Assembly: GCA_001650955.1 (NCBI GenBank) | Contig: LXYP01000020.1 | Coordinates: forward strand, 160,724-224,723 | DNA length: 64,000 bases | Origin: Sphingomonadales bacterium EhC05 | GTDB taxonomy: Bacteria > Pseudomonadota > Alphaproteobacteria > Sphingomonadales > Sphingomonadaceae | Reading direction: 5' to 3' | Shown: piece by piece, positions 52,822 to 61,681 of the stretch | Position numbering within the stretch: position 1 is the first letter of the stretch | How the letters are laid out: the number at the start of each line of letters is the position of its first letter | Translations under genes and position numbers: made by a program | The notes under the pieces: model-generated | Told to the model about the DNA's origin: nothing | The model's input: only the letters and a program-made list of their open reading frames with translations | The model's database searches: none

Positions 52822-53777
52822 TCATAGCCGATCAACCCGTTGATTGGGCGCGTGCCCTCGAATCGATCAAGACCAGCGTCAATCCTCATATCGGATCTGG
52901 CAAGGTTGCAGATTATATTCCAGCACTGGCCTGCGTCGATCCCAATAAATTCGGTCTCGCGGTAGCACTGGACAGAGGCGATATGCATTGTCTCGGTGAC
53001 GCCGATGAGAGCTTTTCGATGCAAAGCATATCCAAGGTGTTCACGCTGGCGCTGACGCTCAAGCAGATCGGCGACGAACTGTGGAAACGCGTCGGCCGAG
53101 AACCGTCCGGATCACCATTTAACTCGATTGTCCAGCTTGAGGCGGAGCAGGGCATTCCGCGCAATCCGCTTATCAACGCGGGAGCGATTGTGACAACCGA
53201 CCATCTGATCTCGGCCTATGGCGGCGGCGAGACCGGCGCGGATCAGGCGATGGCGGACTTGCTGCAACTGTTCCACCGGCTCGCCGATGATGACAATATT
53301 TCCATTGATCGCCATGTTGCCAAATCGGAATCCGATGCCGGGTCGCGCAATCGGGCACTGGCCCATTTCATGACCAGCTTTGCCAATATGGCAAATCCGG
53401 TGGAAGCGACTCTATCGGCCTATTTTCGGCATTGCTCGCTGGCAATTTCTTGCCGGCAATTGGCCCGCGCGGCGCTCTTTCTGGCATTTGATGGAACCGA
53501 TCCAGTTACCGGCGAGCAGATCGTCACCAAGAAGCGCTGTCGCCGGATATTGGCGGTGATGATGTCGAGCGGTCATTATGACAATAGCGGTGATTTTGCC
53601 TATCGCATCGGCCTGCCCGGCAAAAGCGGAGTCGGCGGCGGTATTTTGGTGGTCGCTCCGGATCACGGAACCATAGCTGTCTGGTCACCCGGGCTCAATC
53701 GGGCAGGGACATCGATGGTTGGCAGCATCGCGCTGGAGGAACTGGTGCGACAGACCGGGTGGTCGGTATTTGGGTGA
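52818..53777 (+). CDS. glsA: glutaminase
   Basis: A 319-residue serine-dependent glutaminase of the beta-lactamase-like fold that hydrolyses glutamine to glutamate and ammonia. The catalytic S-x-x-K is in FSMQSISKVFTLAL (about 60-73), and NPLINAGAIVTTDHL, the Asn/Glu and Tyr-containing segments and GKSGVGGGILVVAPD follow. The ATG at 52818 overlaps the EVE gene stop (ATGA), with GGGG just before it. The length matches GlsA/YbaS (about 308-310). Confidence 0.95.
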   Translation: MIIADQPVDWARALESIKTSVNPHIGSGKVADYIPALACVDPNKFGLAVALDRGDMHCLGDADESFSMQSISKVFTLALTLKQIGDELWKRVGREPSGSPFNSIVQLEAEQGIPRNPLINAGAIVTTDHLISAYGGGETGADQAMADLLQLFHRLADDDNISIDRHVAKSESDAGSRNRALAHFMTSFANMANPVEATLSAYFRHCSLAISCRQLARAALFLAFDGTDPVTGEQIVTKKRCRRILAVMMSSGHYDNSGDFAYRIGLPGKSGVGGGILVVAPDHGTIAVWSPGLNRAGTSMVGSIALEELVRQTGWSVFG

Positions 53778-53875
53778 ATGGTGCGTTGCAAGACCCGCTA
53801 GGGTCGGAATAACGGATAATATTTTGGAAATGATTATTGGTGCAGCATCGATATCGGGTGCGCTTCACTTGCCTG

Positions 53876-54025
53876 TTATAAATCTTCCTGTTGGTCTGGC
53901 TGAGTCAGGATTTCGAGGGCTTCGCTAACCTTGACTGCGGGAAATGCTAAACCCAATTCGTCTAGTTGAAGCAGAATATCGTGTAATGATTCGACGGCTT
54001 CAATCAACTCATCCGGTTTGTACAT
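53876..54025 (-). CDS. 49-residue acidic protein, unknown function
   Basis: A small gene of 49 codons beginning MYKPDELIEAVESLHDI and rich in Leu, Glu and Asp, predicted to be helical and soluble. Support comes from a strong ribosome site (AAAGGAAG, 7 nt before the ATG at 54023-54025) and an uninterrupted frame with natural composition. I do not recognise the family. It is in the AT-rich patch with a winged-helix gene upstream on the same strand (188-nt gap) and could be cotranscribed with it. The rest of 53778-54213 shows only a small GACCC/GGGTC hairpin at about 53792. Confidence 0.6.
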   Translation of the reverse strand: MYKPDELIEAVESLHDILLQLDELGLAFPAVKVSEALEILTQPDQQEDL

Positions 54026-54213
54026 TTCAGACTTCCTTTACGTTGAACCAATCTCGGATGACATCTGGTTCGTGCGAAGACTGAATTTGGTTACACTCAG
54101 TTGCGATGCAGCAATCGGTTTCAGGCTATGACGGTCTGCGATAGTGCGTCTCGGATGGAATGCTAACTGCACTTTAGAACAATGATACGCTCTTCGGCGG
54201 TGGATCGCTCTAG

Positions 54214-54681
54214 TCAGACATTGGCAAGACAATGACCCATTCTGCGAAGAACTTTATCTACCGCAGCGGCCCCATATTCCGTCAATTTTAGCGGAACAGC
54301 GCCTTCTTTTCCCGTGTTTTTCTCATTCTCAACCAAATCAATGCTGACTAAATAGGCAATATATCTAAGCATGATATTTTTAGGCACGCGATGCGTGGTC
54401 GCTAGATCAATTGCTACAATCGTTTTTCCGGTGCCGGTCGAGACCATTAGATCAAGTAAAATATACCAAGAAACATCATCTATATTAGAAAGTTCATTAT
54501 CTGATTGGTCTGATCTGATAGAGCGGGCCTCCAGTAATAAAGATGCTATTTTATCCGGTTCAATCTCTTTGCGATGATTATTGAGAATAAATCCTGCAGG
54601 GGTATCATTTATTGATGAAGCTTCTTGAATTGATGTACTAACACTGTCATCAAAAAACATTGAGACTTTATGATCGACCAA
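54214..54681 (-). CDS. winged-helix (MarR-like) DNA-binding protein
   Basis: A 155-residue protein. The N-terminal about 70 residues are polar; the C-terminal half (about 72-150) reads as a winged helix: WYILLDLMVSTGTGKTIVAIDLATTHRVPKNIMLRYIAYLVSIDLVENEK and LKLTEYGAAAVDKVL (given by position). The GTGKT inside is probably not a P-loop, as no Walker B follows. The start is taken at TTG 54681, which has GAGG 7 nt upstream; ATG 54660 is the alternative. The gene is clearly AT-richer than its surroundings, which suggests recent acquisition or relaxed composition. Divergent from a TetR gene. Confidence 0.65.
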   Translation of the reverse strand: MVDHKVSMFFDDSVSTSIQEASSINDTPAGFILNNHRKEIEPDKIASLLLEARSIRSDQSDNELSNIDDVSWYILLDLMVSTGTGKTIVAIDLATTHRVPKNIMLRYIAYLVSIDLVENEKNTGKEGAVPLKLTEYGAAAVDKVLRRMGHCLANV

Positions 54682-54820
54682 TTTGTCACCTCTTTTTTCA
54701 GTCCTGCGACCCACCCTAACGATCGGGCGGTTGGTCGTCAACGAAGTCGCGAATCTGCGGCAAGATATTGGAGTCCTGACCGATGTTTTGCATTATCCGA
54801 TCAAGATGTTATGGGGCAGG

Positions 54821-55396
54821 ATGAGCAAGAAAGATGAGATTATGGACGCTGCGGAGAGGGCTCTCCGAAAAGACGGCTATAGCGATTTTAATCTTCTCAA
54901 AATTGCCAATGAAGTCGGCATTCAAAAATCTAGCCTATACCATCATTTTGCATCAAAGTCGGAACTAGTATCCTCGGTTTTCAAGCGATTTTCTAGTCAG
55001 ATCTTCGCATTTTTGGACCGTACGACGCAAAGCGAAGATCGTGCCGGCGATCGCTTATTGGCCTATATTCTAGAATCCCGGGAGCTGCTCAACAATGGAG
55101 ATTCGGTTTGTATGTCAGTTGTGCTCAACCTCAATCGGGGGGGTCTGGATTCCGTAATCAAGAATGATCTGGACCTTTTCCATGATACCAATATCGCGTG
55201 GCTGAAGGATACATTTGAACTTGGTCTGCGCGATGGCAGCATCGCAAATATTGCGAACCCCGCAACAGAAGCGACTGCTAGCCTTTCCCTGATAGATGGC
55301 GCCCTGCTGATGGCTCATGCCCATCAGGATTTGACATTATATGATAATTCTACCGCCTTACTCCGCTCCAGAATCCGTGAAACAGTGCTTAGTTAG
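54821..55396 (+). CDS. TetR-family transcriptional regulator
   Basis: A 191-residue TetR-type regulator. The HTH (about 4-50) reads KKDEIMDAAERALRKDGYSDFNLLKIANEVGIQKSSLYHHFASKSELV; the remaining helical domain would bind an unknown ligand. The ATG at 54821 has GGGG 5 nt upstream and starts just ahead of the HTH; the open frame before it runs into the divergent winged-helix leader. The nearby genes on the right are convergent. A target could be the winged-helix gene, with which it shares a 139-nt divergent region. Confidence 0.87.
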   Translation: MSKKDEIMDAAERALRKDGYSDFNLLKIANEVGIQKSSLYHHFASKSELVSSVFKRFSSQIFAFLDRTTQSEDRAGDRLLAYILESRELLNNGDSVCMSVVLNLNRGGLDSVIKNDLDLFHDTNIAWLKDTFELGLRDGSIANIANPATEATASLSLIDGALLMAHAHQDLTLYDNSTALLRSRIRETVLS

Positions 55397-55490
55397 ACCG
55401 GGAATTGGGTACCGACATTGCTGAAAAACACACGCGATGTTCGGGGTGCTGATCCAGGCCAGTGGGCTGGTATCTAGTTGGGCTCTGGCC

Positions 55491-56003
55491 CTATTCCGCT
55501 GACTTTTGAATCCGACTGGCCGGTACGATAAATTCAAGTCGCAGCCCCGATGGTTCGCGTACCATCATATGGGTTGTGGGGCCGGCGCCCAGAAGTTCAG
55601 GAGCAAATTCAACGACGACATCGTCATGAGCGACAAATTTGCGATGCAGCATATGCAAGGCCGGCAGATCCCGGACCGTTATCGCCATATGGTGCAAACC
55701 GACATTATTCTTGCGGCTAAAGGGGATTGCGGTGGCAGGGTCCGTGACCTGCCATAATGTGACAAACATCTCTCCATTGGTCACGAATTTGGCTGGATAG
55801 TCCGGCTGACCACCGGCCGGTTTCCAGCCCAGCATATCAACGAAGAAAGCAGCGGTGGCATCCAGTTTTGTCACTGCAAAACCGATATGATTGAGGCCGA
55901 GGGTTGCAGCCTCTTGCTCTTTGGGTTGCTGGTCCTGTGCCGCAGCAGCGGTTGTCGATAGGAGCAATGTCGCGAGCGCTATGCCAATATTTCTGATCAT
56001 CAT
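55491..56003 (-). CDS. exported VOC (glyoxalase-fold) protein
   Basis: A 170-residue protein with a Sec signal peptide (cleavage near AAAA-QDQ, residue about 22) and one VOC domain (about 36-162: LGLNHIGFAVTKLDATAAFFVDMLGWKP ... LHHMAITVRDLPAL ... MMVREPSGLRLEFI). VOC enzymes use metal-chelating His/Glu for isomerase, dioxygenase or resistance roles; here His, His and Glu are in place. Its ATG overlaps the ThDP enzyme stop, so it is the last gene of a leftward operon. Periplasmic VOC proteins are less usual. The function is unknown. Confidence 0.82.
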   Translation of the reverse strand: MMIRNIGIALATLLLSTTAAAAQDQQPKEQEAATLGLNHIGFAVTKLDATAAFFVDMLGWKPAGGQPDYPAKFVTNGEMFVTLWQVTDPATAIPFSRKNNVGLHHMAITVRDLPALHMLHRKFVAHDDVVVEFAPELLGAGPTTHMMVREPSGLRLEFIVPASRIQKSAE

Positions 56004-57658
56004 TTCTTTTTCCTTAGACCGCTGACAGTTGCTCCGGCTGCGGTTAAAAACTCCACGTCGGTTTTCAAATGCAGCAAGCGCAGGCCGTTCTGTTGCATGG
56101 CTTGGTTGAGGGCCGGTGCAAATTCATCTGTATTCTCCACCGTCGCACTCCATCCGCCATAGGCTTCAGCCAGTGCTGCGAAATCGGGATTTTTCAGGGA
56201 TGTTGCCGACAGTCGCGCCGGATATTCGCGTTCCTGATGGAGGCGGATCGTGCCGAAGCTGCCATTGTCGATCACCAGTACCAGCAGATTGGCGTCATAT
56301 TGGATTGCGGTGGCAAGTTCCTGGCCATTCATCATGAAATCGCCGTCACCCGCGAGCGCGACGACCATGCGGTCGGGGAAGCGCAGCGCGGCGGCTACGG
56401 ATGCGGGGATGCCATAGCCCATGGCGCCCGATGTCGGCGCCAGCTGGCTGGGGAAGTCGCCATATTTCCAGTAGCGATGCCACCAGCCGGAGAAATTGCC
56501 CGCGCCATTGCAGATGATCGCGTCGGCGGGGAGCTGGTCCTGCATCGCGGCAACGCAGCGCCCGAGGTCGAGCTGGGCGGCGGTCGGCTGCGGCGCTGAC
56601 CACGCGAGATAGTCGTCATGGGCGTCTTTTCCCGCGTCAAAACTGAGCAGGTCATCCTGCCACAGGGCTGCCTGTTCGGCAAATTCATCCATTTCCGCGC
56701 AGATCGGTAGATCGATGCGATAGACATGGTTGAGTTCATCGGGATCGGGATGGACATGGACGAGAATCTGATCGGGATGGTCGGGTGTGATCAAACTATA
56801 GCCATCGGTGGTCGCCTCGCCGAGCCGGGCACCTACTGCGAGCACGAGATCGGCATCCTTGATCCGCTGAACCAGCTTGGGATTGGGACCATAGCCGAGA
56901 TTACCGGCATAGACCGGGCTGCTATTGGGAAAATTATCCTGTCGGCGGAATGCCGCCGCGACCGGCAGGCCGAGCCGTTCGGCATATTGAGCGAAATAAT
57001 ATCTGGCTTTGTCATCCCAACCCGCACCACCGACGATCGCGATGGGATTGGTTGCGTCGCGCAGCATATCGGTGAGCGTCATCATCGCATTGGGGCATAG
57101 CGGCTGGGCCGGAGCGATGACCTTGGGCCGGTCGAGCGCGGCGACCTGGTCGCGCAGCATATCCTCGGGGAGCGCTAGTACCACTGGACCAGGGCGCCCG
57201 GAACTGGCGGTATCAAAGGCGCGTGCGATATATTCGGGAATCCGCGCCGCATTGTCGATCCGTGCCGCCCATTTGGCGAGCGGCGTGAACATCGCGGTGA
57301 AATCGACTTCCTGAAAGCCTTCGCGGTCGCGGTCATCGCGGGCGACATCGCCGATGAACAATATCATCGGGGTGCTGTCCTGCATCGCGGTATGGACGCC
57401 AATGCTCGCATTGGTCGCGCCGGGGCCGCGAGTGACAAAGGCAATGCCGGGCGCGCCGGTCATCTTGCCATCGGCTTCGGCCATGAAGGCGGCGCTGCCA
57501 TCCTGCCGGGTCGCAACCGTCTGGATCGTGCCGCAGTCGTGGAGCGCGTCGAGCACCGAGAGAAAGCTCTCGCCGGGGACGGTGAAGATGCGTTCGGTTC
57601 CCTGGATGACCAGCTGGTCGACGAGAATTTGTGCTCCGGTGCGTTTTTGCATGTCCAT
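56000..57658 (-). CDS. ThDP-dependent acetolactate synthase-like enzyme
   Basis: A 552-residue thiamine-diphosphate enzyme of the acetolactate synthase / benzoylformate decarboxylase fold. The N-terminal Pyr domain has the catalytic glutamate in FTVPGE30SF, and the C-terminal PP domain has the ThDP/Mg motif ALAGDGDFMMNGQEL ... VIDNGSFG. No small subunit gene is near, so ordinary valine/isoleucine synthesis is unlikely. It sits between an aldehyde dehydrogenase (4-nt gap) and a VOC gene, suggesting 2-keto acid decarboxylation to an aldehyde that the dehydrogenase then oxidises (inference). Confidence 0.88.
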   Translation of the reverse strand: MDMQKRTGAQILVDQLVIQGTERIFTVPGESFLSVLDALHDCGTIQTVATRQDGSAAFMAEADGKMTGAPGIAFVTRGPGATNASIGVHTAMQDSTPMILFIGDVARDDRDREGFQEVDFTAMFTPLAKWAARIDNAARIPEYIARAFDTASSGRPGPVVLALPEDMLRDQVAALDRPKVIAPAQPLCPNAMMTLTDMLRDATNPIAIVGGAGWDDKARYYFAQYAERLGLPVAAAFRRQDNFPNSSPVYAGNLGYGPNPKLVQRIKDADLVLAVGARLGEATTDGYSLITPDHPDQILVHVHPDPDELNHVYRIDLPICAEMDEFAEQAALWQDDLLSFDAGKDAHDDYLAWSAPQPTAAQLDLGRCVAAMQDQLPADAIICNGAGNFSGWWHRYWKYGDFPSQLAPTSGAMGYGIPASVAAALRFPDRMVVALAGDGDFMMNGQELATAIQYDANLLVLVIDNGSFGTIRLHQEREYPARLSATSLKNPDFAALAEAYGGWSATVENTDEFAPALNQAMQQNGLRLLHLKTDVEFLTAAGATVSGLRKKK

Positions 57659-57662
57659 ATCC

Positions 57663-59099
57663 TTAAGCCTGATGAATAGCCTTGGTCACCATATAGGCTT
57701 TCAGCCCGTCGGGACCATCCTCCGAACCATGGCCGCTCTCCTTGACGCCGCCAAAAGGCGCGTCGCCGGGGCTGACGGTGAGATTGTTGATCGCCACCAT
57801 CCCCGCCTCGACCGTGTCACCGACGATATTCGCCGTGTGCAGATTGGATGTGAAGGCATAGGCCGCGAGCCCGAGAGGAAGCCGGTTGGCTTGCTCGATC
57901 GCCTCGTCCAGCCTGCCAAACGGCCGCATCACCGCGACCGGACCGAAGGGCTCATCATTCATGATATTGGCGTCGAGCGGGACATGGGAGAGCACCGTCG
58001 GATCAAAGAAAAACCCATCCTTATCCTGACGGTTGCCGCCCAGCTTGACCTCTGCGCCTTTGCTCTTGGCATCGTGGATCATATCGCCGACCGAACTCGG
58101 GCGCCGCGGATTGGCCAATGGTCCCATTTCGACGCCATCGCTGAATCCGTCGCCCACTGCAACCTTGGCGGCGCGCTGGGTGAATCCTTCGACAAACCGG
58201 TCGTAAATCCCGGACTGGACGTAAAAGCGTGTCGGTGACACGCAAACCTGTCCGGCATTGCGAAATTTTTGCATCGCCGTGAGGTCGAGCGTCTTTTCAA
58301 GATCGCAATCATCAAATACCAGCACCGGCGCATGTCCGCCCAATTCCATCGTCGTTCGCTTCATCCCTTCGGCGGCGAGCTTCATCAGATGTTTGCCGAC
58401 CGGAACCGACCCGGTGAAGCTGACCTTGCGGATCACATCCGATGCAATCAGGTGGCTGGAAACTTGGGCTGGATCACCGAAAACGACTTGGGCGACGCCG
58501 GAGGGCAGGCCCGCATCGATCAGGCAGCGGATCATCTCGATCGCGCTCGAGGGCGTTTCTTCCGCCGGTTTCAAAATGATCGAGCAACCCGCCGCAATCG
58601 CCGGCGCGAGCTTTCTGATCGGAGTGAATACCGGGAAGTTCCAGGGACTGAACGCTGCGACCGGGCCAACCGGTTGATATTTTACAAAACTATTCTGTCC
58701 GGTCGGGCGGACCAGGACGCGCCCGTAGCAGCGCTTGGCTTCTTCGGCCATGATATCGAAATGGGCGGCTGAAGCAGTGACTTCGCCAGCGGCCTGTCCA
58801 ACCGGTTTGCCTTGCTCTGCGGTAATCAATCGCCCGATATCGGTCGCGCGTTCGCGCATCAGGTCGGCGGCTTTGTGGAGGATCGCTGCGCGGGCTCCGA
58901 CCGCCGTATCGCGCCACATCGGGAAGGCCCTTGCCGCTGCATCCAAAGCGCGGTCGAGATCGGCCTTGCTGGCTTTCGGCAGATCGGAAATCACTTTTCC
59001 GGTCGATGGATTGACAACATGATGGACATCACGATCCTCAATATCGATCCACTCGCCATCGATATGAAGCTGCAATGTTTTGGGATATATATGTGACAT
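57663..59099 (-). CDS. aldehyde dehydrogenase (succinate-semialdehyde type)
   Basis: A 478-residue NAD(P)-dependent aldehyde dehydrogenase. The catalytic cysteine is in FRNAGQVCVSPTRF, the general-base glutamate in TMELGGHAPV and the cofactor turn in SFTGSVPVGKHL. It is close to succinate-semialdehyde dehydrogenases and related broad enzymes. The ATG at 59097-59099 has AGGAGC 6 nt upstream; ten codons before are open. It is the first gene of the leftward ALDH-ThDP-VOC operon, with a divergent SMP-30/HAD operon 86 nt away. Confidence 0.9.
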   Translation of the reverse strand: MSHIYPKTLQLHIDGEWIDIEDRDVHHVVNPSTGKVISDLPKASKADLDRALDAAARAFPMWRDTAVGARAAILHKAADLMRERATDIGRLITAEQGKPVGQAAGEVTASAAHFDIMAEEAKRCYGRVLVRPTGQNSFVKYQPVGPVAAFSPWNFPVFTPIRKLAPAIAAGCSIILKPAEETPSSAIEMIRCLIDAGLPSGVAQVVFGDPAQVSSHLIASDVIRKVSFTGSVPVGKHLMKLAAEGMKRTTMELGGHAPVLVFDDCDLEKTLDLTAMQKFRNAGQVCVSPTRFYVQSGIYDRFVEGFTQRAAKVAVGDGFSDGVEMGPLANPRRPSSVGDMIHDAKSKGAEVKLGGNRQDKDGFFFDPTVLSHVPLDANIMNDEPFGPVAVMRPFGRLDEAIEQANRLPLGLAAYAFTSNLHTANIVGDTVEAGMVAINNLTVSPGDAPFGGVKESGHGSEDGPDGLKAYMVTKAIHQA

Positions 59100-59185
59100 A
59101 GTTGCTCCTGAAACCTTCTGCCTTCGCACTAGACTTGTCGCTAGATTCCCGCAATGACTGTGACAAAGTTTGAGAGGAAAAATCC

Positions 59186-60106
59186 ATGGACATAGTCACC
59201 GAAGGCCTTCGCTTTCCAGAGGGCCCGATCGCAATGCCGGACGGCAGCGTGATCTTGGTCGAAATTGCAGCCCAGCAGCTGACCCGGGTGATGCCCGACG
59301 GAACCAAGACGCTTGTCGCCAAGACGGGTGGCGGGCCCAATGGCGCGGCGATGGGTCCCGATGGCAAAATCTATGTCTGCAACAATGGCGGTTTTGAATA
59401 TCATGATGAAAATGGTTTCCTGACCCCCGCCGGTATCGCAAAAGACTATCAGGGTGGCAGCATCCAGCGGGTCGACCCCGACAGTGGTGAAGTCGAATCC
59501 CTCTATAAGGATGGCGACTTTGGCTGTATCTTGCGCGGACCCAATGATATTCAATTTGATGCCCATGGCGGCTTCTGGTTCACCGATCATGGCAAGACCG
59601 ATTATGAAAAGCGCATCCATGATATCGTCGGGATATTCTATGCCAAGGCCGATGGCAGCCATTTGGAAGAGGTAATCTTCCCTTCCAACAACCCCAATGG
59701 CGTCGGAATTTCACCGGACGGCAACACGCTCTATGCGGCGGAAACTTTCACCTGCCGGTTGATGAGATTCAACATTGTTTCGCCAGGCAAAGTTGCACCC
59801 GATGCGGGCCCCGGCGGACCAGGCATCCCGGTCTATCGGCCTGAAGGTTATAAATTTTTCGACAGCCTCGCGATGGAGGAATGCGGAAATATCTGCGTCG
59901 CGACGATCGGCGAGTGCGGGATCAGCGTGATTTCTCCGGAAGGCGAGCTGGTTGAATTTGTCGCGACCCCGGATATTTTTACCACCAATATCTGCTTCGG
60001 CGGAGAGGATATGATGGACGCCTATATCTGTCTGTCAGCATCCGGAAAATTGGTCAAAACCCGCTGGAAACGGCCAGGCCTGAAATTGGAATATTTGAAC
60101 AAATGA
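59186..60106 (+). CDS. SMP-30/gluconolactonase-family protein
   Basis: A 306-residue six-bladed beta-propeller of the SMP-30/gluconolactonase/LRE family, metal-dependent lactone hydrolases. Family segments are LRFPEGPIAMPDGSVILVEI, the metal region PNDIQFDAHGGFWFTDHG and NNPNGVGISPDGNTLYAAET. It is soluble. It opens the rightward operon with the HAD gene (ATGA overlap) opposite the ALDH-ThDP-VOC operon, so sugar-lactone or aldonic-acid breakdown is a reasonable guess. Confidence 0.9.
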   Translation: MDIVTEGLRFPEGPIAMPDGSVILVEIAAQQLTRVMPDGTKTLVAKTGGGPNGAAMGPDGKIYVCNNGGFEYHDENGFLTPAGIAKDYQGGSIQRVDPDSGEVESLYKDGDFGCILRGPNDIQFDAHGGFWFTDHGKTDYEKRIHDIVGIFYAKADGSHLEEVIFPSNNPNGVGISPDGNTLYAAETFTCRLMRFNIVSPGKVAPDAGPGGPGIPVYRPEGYKFFDSLAMEECGNICVATIGECGISVISPEGELVEFVATPDIFTTNICFGGEDMMDAYICLSASGKLVKTRWKRPGLKLEYLNK

Positions 60107-60750
60107 AATTCACGACTGTAATTTTCGACTTTGGCGGGGTCATCACCTCGTCGCCATTTGAAGCGTTCAACCGGCTGGAAGCCGAAAAAGGCGTGCCTCA
60201 GGACAGCGTCCGCCGGATCAACAGCGCCAATCCGGATGACAATGCCTGGGCGCGATTCGAACGGGCGGAGCTGGACAGCGCCGGCTTTGATGAAGCCTTT
60301 GCGCAGGAGGCGCTGGCCCTCGGCCTCGAGCTGCGCGGCGCGGATGTGCTGGCGGTGCTCGCCGGTGATGTGCGACCTGCGATGGTCGAAACGCTCGACC
60401 GACTGAAGGCAGACGGGTTCACCATATCCTGCATCACCAATAATGTGCCCGCCGGCAAAGGTGCGGGCATGGCGATGGACGATGAAAAAGCGGCGGCCGT
60501 CAAAGCAATCATGTTGCGCTTCGATCATATCATCGAGAGCAGCAAGGCCGGCGTCCGCAAGCCGGATCCGCGTATTTACCAGATGATGTGCGAAGCGCTC
60601 GACGTCGCACCATCCGAATGTATCTATCTCGATGATCTGGGAATTAACTGCAAACCTGCCGCCGCATTGGGCATGTCTGCGATCAAGGTTTCCGGGGAAA
60701 AGCAAGCGCTCGGCGATCTTGGCCGTCTGCTGGCGATGGATTTGCCCTGA
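60103..60750 (+). CDS. HAD-IA family hydrolase
   Basis: A 215-residue haloacid dehalogenase-like hydrolase. The nucleophile is D9 in VIFDFGGVI; the second position of the usual DxD is glycine, a variant seen in HAD proteins near the soluble epoxide hydrolase N-domain. Motif II is CITNN, motif III is AGVRKPDPRIY and motif IV is IYLDDLGIN. It may be a phosphatase on a small metabolite. Its ATG overlaps the SMP-30 gene stop. Confidence 0.9.
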   Translation: MKFTTVIFDFGGVITSSPFEAFNRLEAEKGVPQDSVRRINSANPDDNAWARFERAELDSAGFDEAFAQEALALGLELRGADVLAVLAGDVRPAMVETLDRLKADGFTISCITNNVPAGKGAGMAMDDEKAAAVKAIMLRFDHIIESSKAGVRKPDPRIYQMMCEALDVAPSECIYLDDLGINCKPAAALGMSAIKVSGEKQALGDLGRLLAMDLP

Positions 60751-60871
60751 TCAAGCGATAGCGCATATGTCCGCCCAGCTGCCCGTCGGTCAGCCGAATG
60801 TTCATGAAGGAGTCGCCGATTTGTCATCATATCGTTATATCGCGTCTCGGGAGCAATGATGCGGGGGATTC

Positions 60872-61681
60872 GTGCGTAGCAATAAGTCGGACTATATCAG
60901 CGATATGCGCGATATGTTGCGCCGGAATGGCTGGTTTCCGGTCTTGTTCATCCTGCTCGCCCTATTGCTGCTGATTCAGACAATTCGACTGGTCTGGCTC
61001 GTCGTGACGCCGCTGGGATCCATTGGCGACTATCAGGCCAATGAAGTGCAATTGCTCTCGCCGCAGGCGCGTCTGGCGCTGTTCAGCAGTTTTGATCCTT
61101 TCTTCCGATCCGGGGCAGAGCAAACGGCCAATGTCGTGACCTCTTTGCAGCTGACTCTCTATGGGATTCGGCTGAATGAGGGCTCCGGCTTGGGATCGGC
61201 CATTTTGGCCGGCGCCGACGGGGTGCAGGAAAATTATGCGGTTGGAGATGAAATTATTGCAGGCGTGACGCTTGATACGGTCAAATTTGACCATGTGATC
61301 ATCAATCGCAGCGGTGTGCGCGAAAGCCTGTATCTTGACCAGTCGATACCGGCGCAGACGGTCGGCACCGACGATCCTGTTGCGCCGATTTCACTGACCG
61401 CAGCAGCCAATGAAATTCCCGGTGTGGCCTCGCTGGCTCCCCGGAGTGAACAGGGCCGGGTTACCGGTATTGTGCTTTCTCCGCTGGGCGATGGTAGCTT
61501 GTTCAACAGCGCGGGTTTTCGCAATGGTGATATCATCGTGTCGATCAACGGCAATCCGGTCGGTTCGACGGGCGATATCGAGTCGCTCCGGAGTCAGATC
61601 AGGCCCGGCGCGCGCCTGTCGGTCGAAGTCGAACGCGGAGCCGATAGAGTTCCGATCGCTGTCAATCTGGGAGCCCAATGA
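60872..61681 (+). CDS. gspC: type II secretion system protein C (GspC)
   Basis: A 269-residue inner-membrane protein of the type II secretion system that links the inner platform to the secretin. A short basic cytoplasmic part precedes one transmembrane helix (about 22-45). The homology region (about 85-160) binds GspD, and a C-terminal PDZ-like domain (about 190-265; VLSPLGDGSLFNSAGFRNGDIIVSINGNPV) ends the protein. The start is GTG 60872 with GGGGG upstream. Its stop overlaps the gspD ATG. The preceding 121 nt show no ORF. Confidence 0.88.
   Translation: MRSNKSDYISDMRDMLRRNGWFPVLFILLALLLLIQTIRLVWLVVTPLGSIGDYQANEVQLLSPQARLALFSSFDPFFRSGAEQTANVVTSLQLTLYGIRLNEGSGLGSAILAGADGVQENYAVGDEIIAGVTLDTVKFDHVIINRSGVRESLYLDQSIPAQTVGTDDPVAPISLTAAANEIPGVASLAPRSEQGRVTGIVLSPLGDGSLFNSAGFRNGDIIVSINGNPVGSTGDIESLRSQIRPGARLSVEVERGADRVPIAVNLGAQ

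Noticed and set aside
54372..54420. GTGKT in the winged-helix protein as a Walker A ATP site
   Set aside because: No preceding strand-loop pattern (GxxxxGKT) and no Walker B; it lies in the first winged-helix strands.
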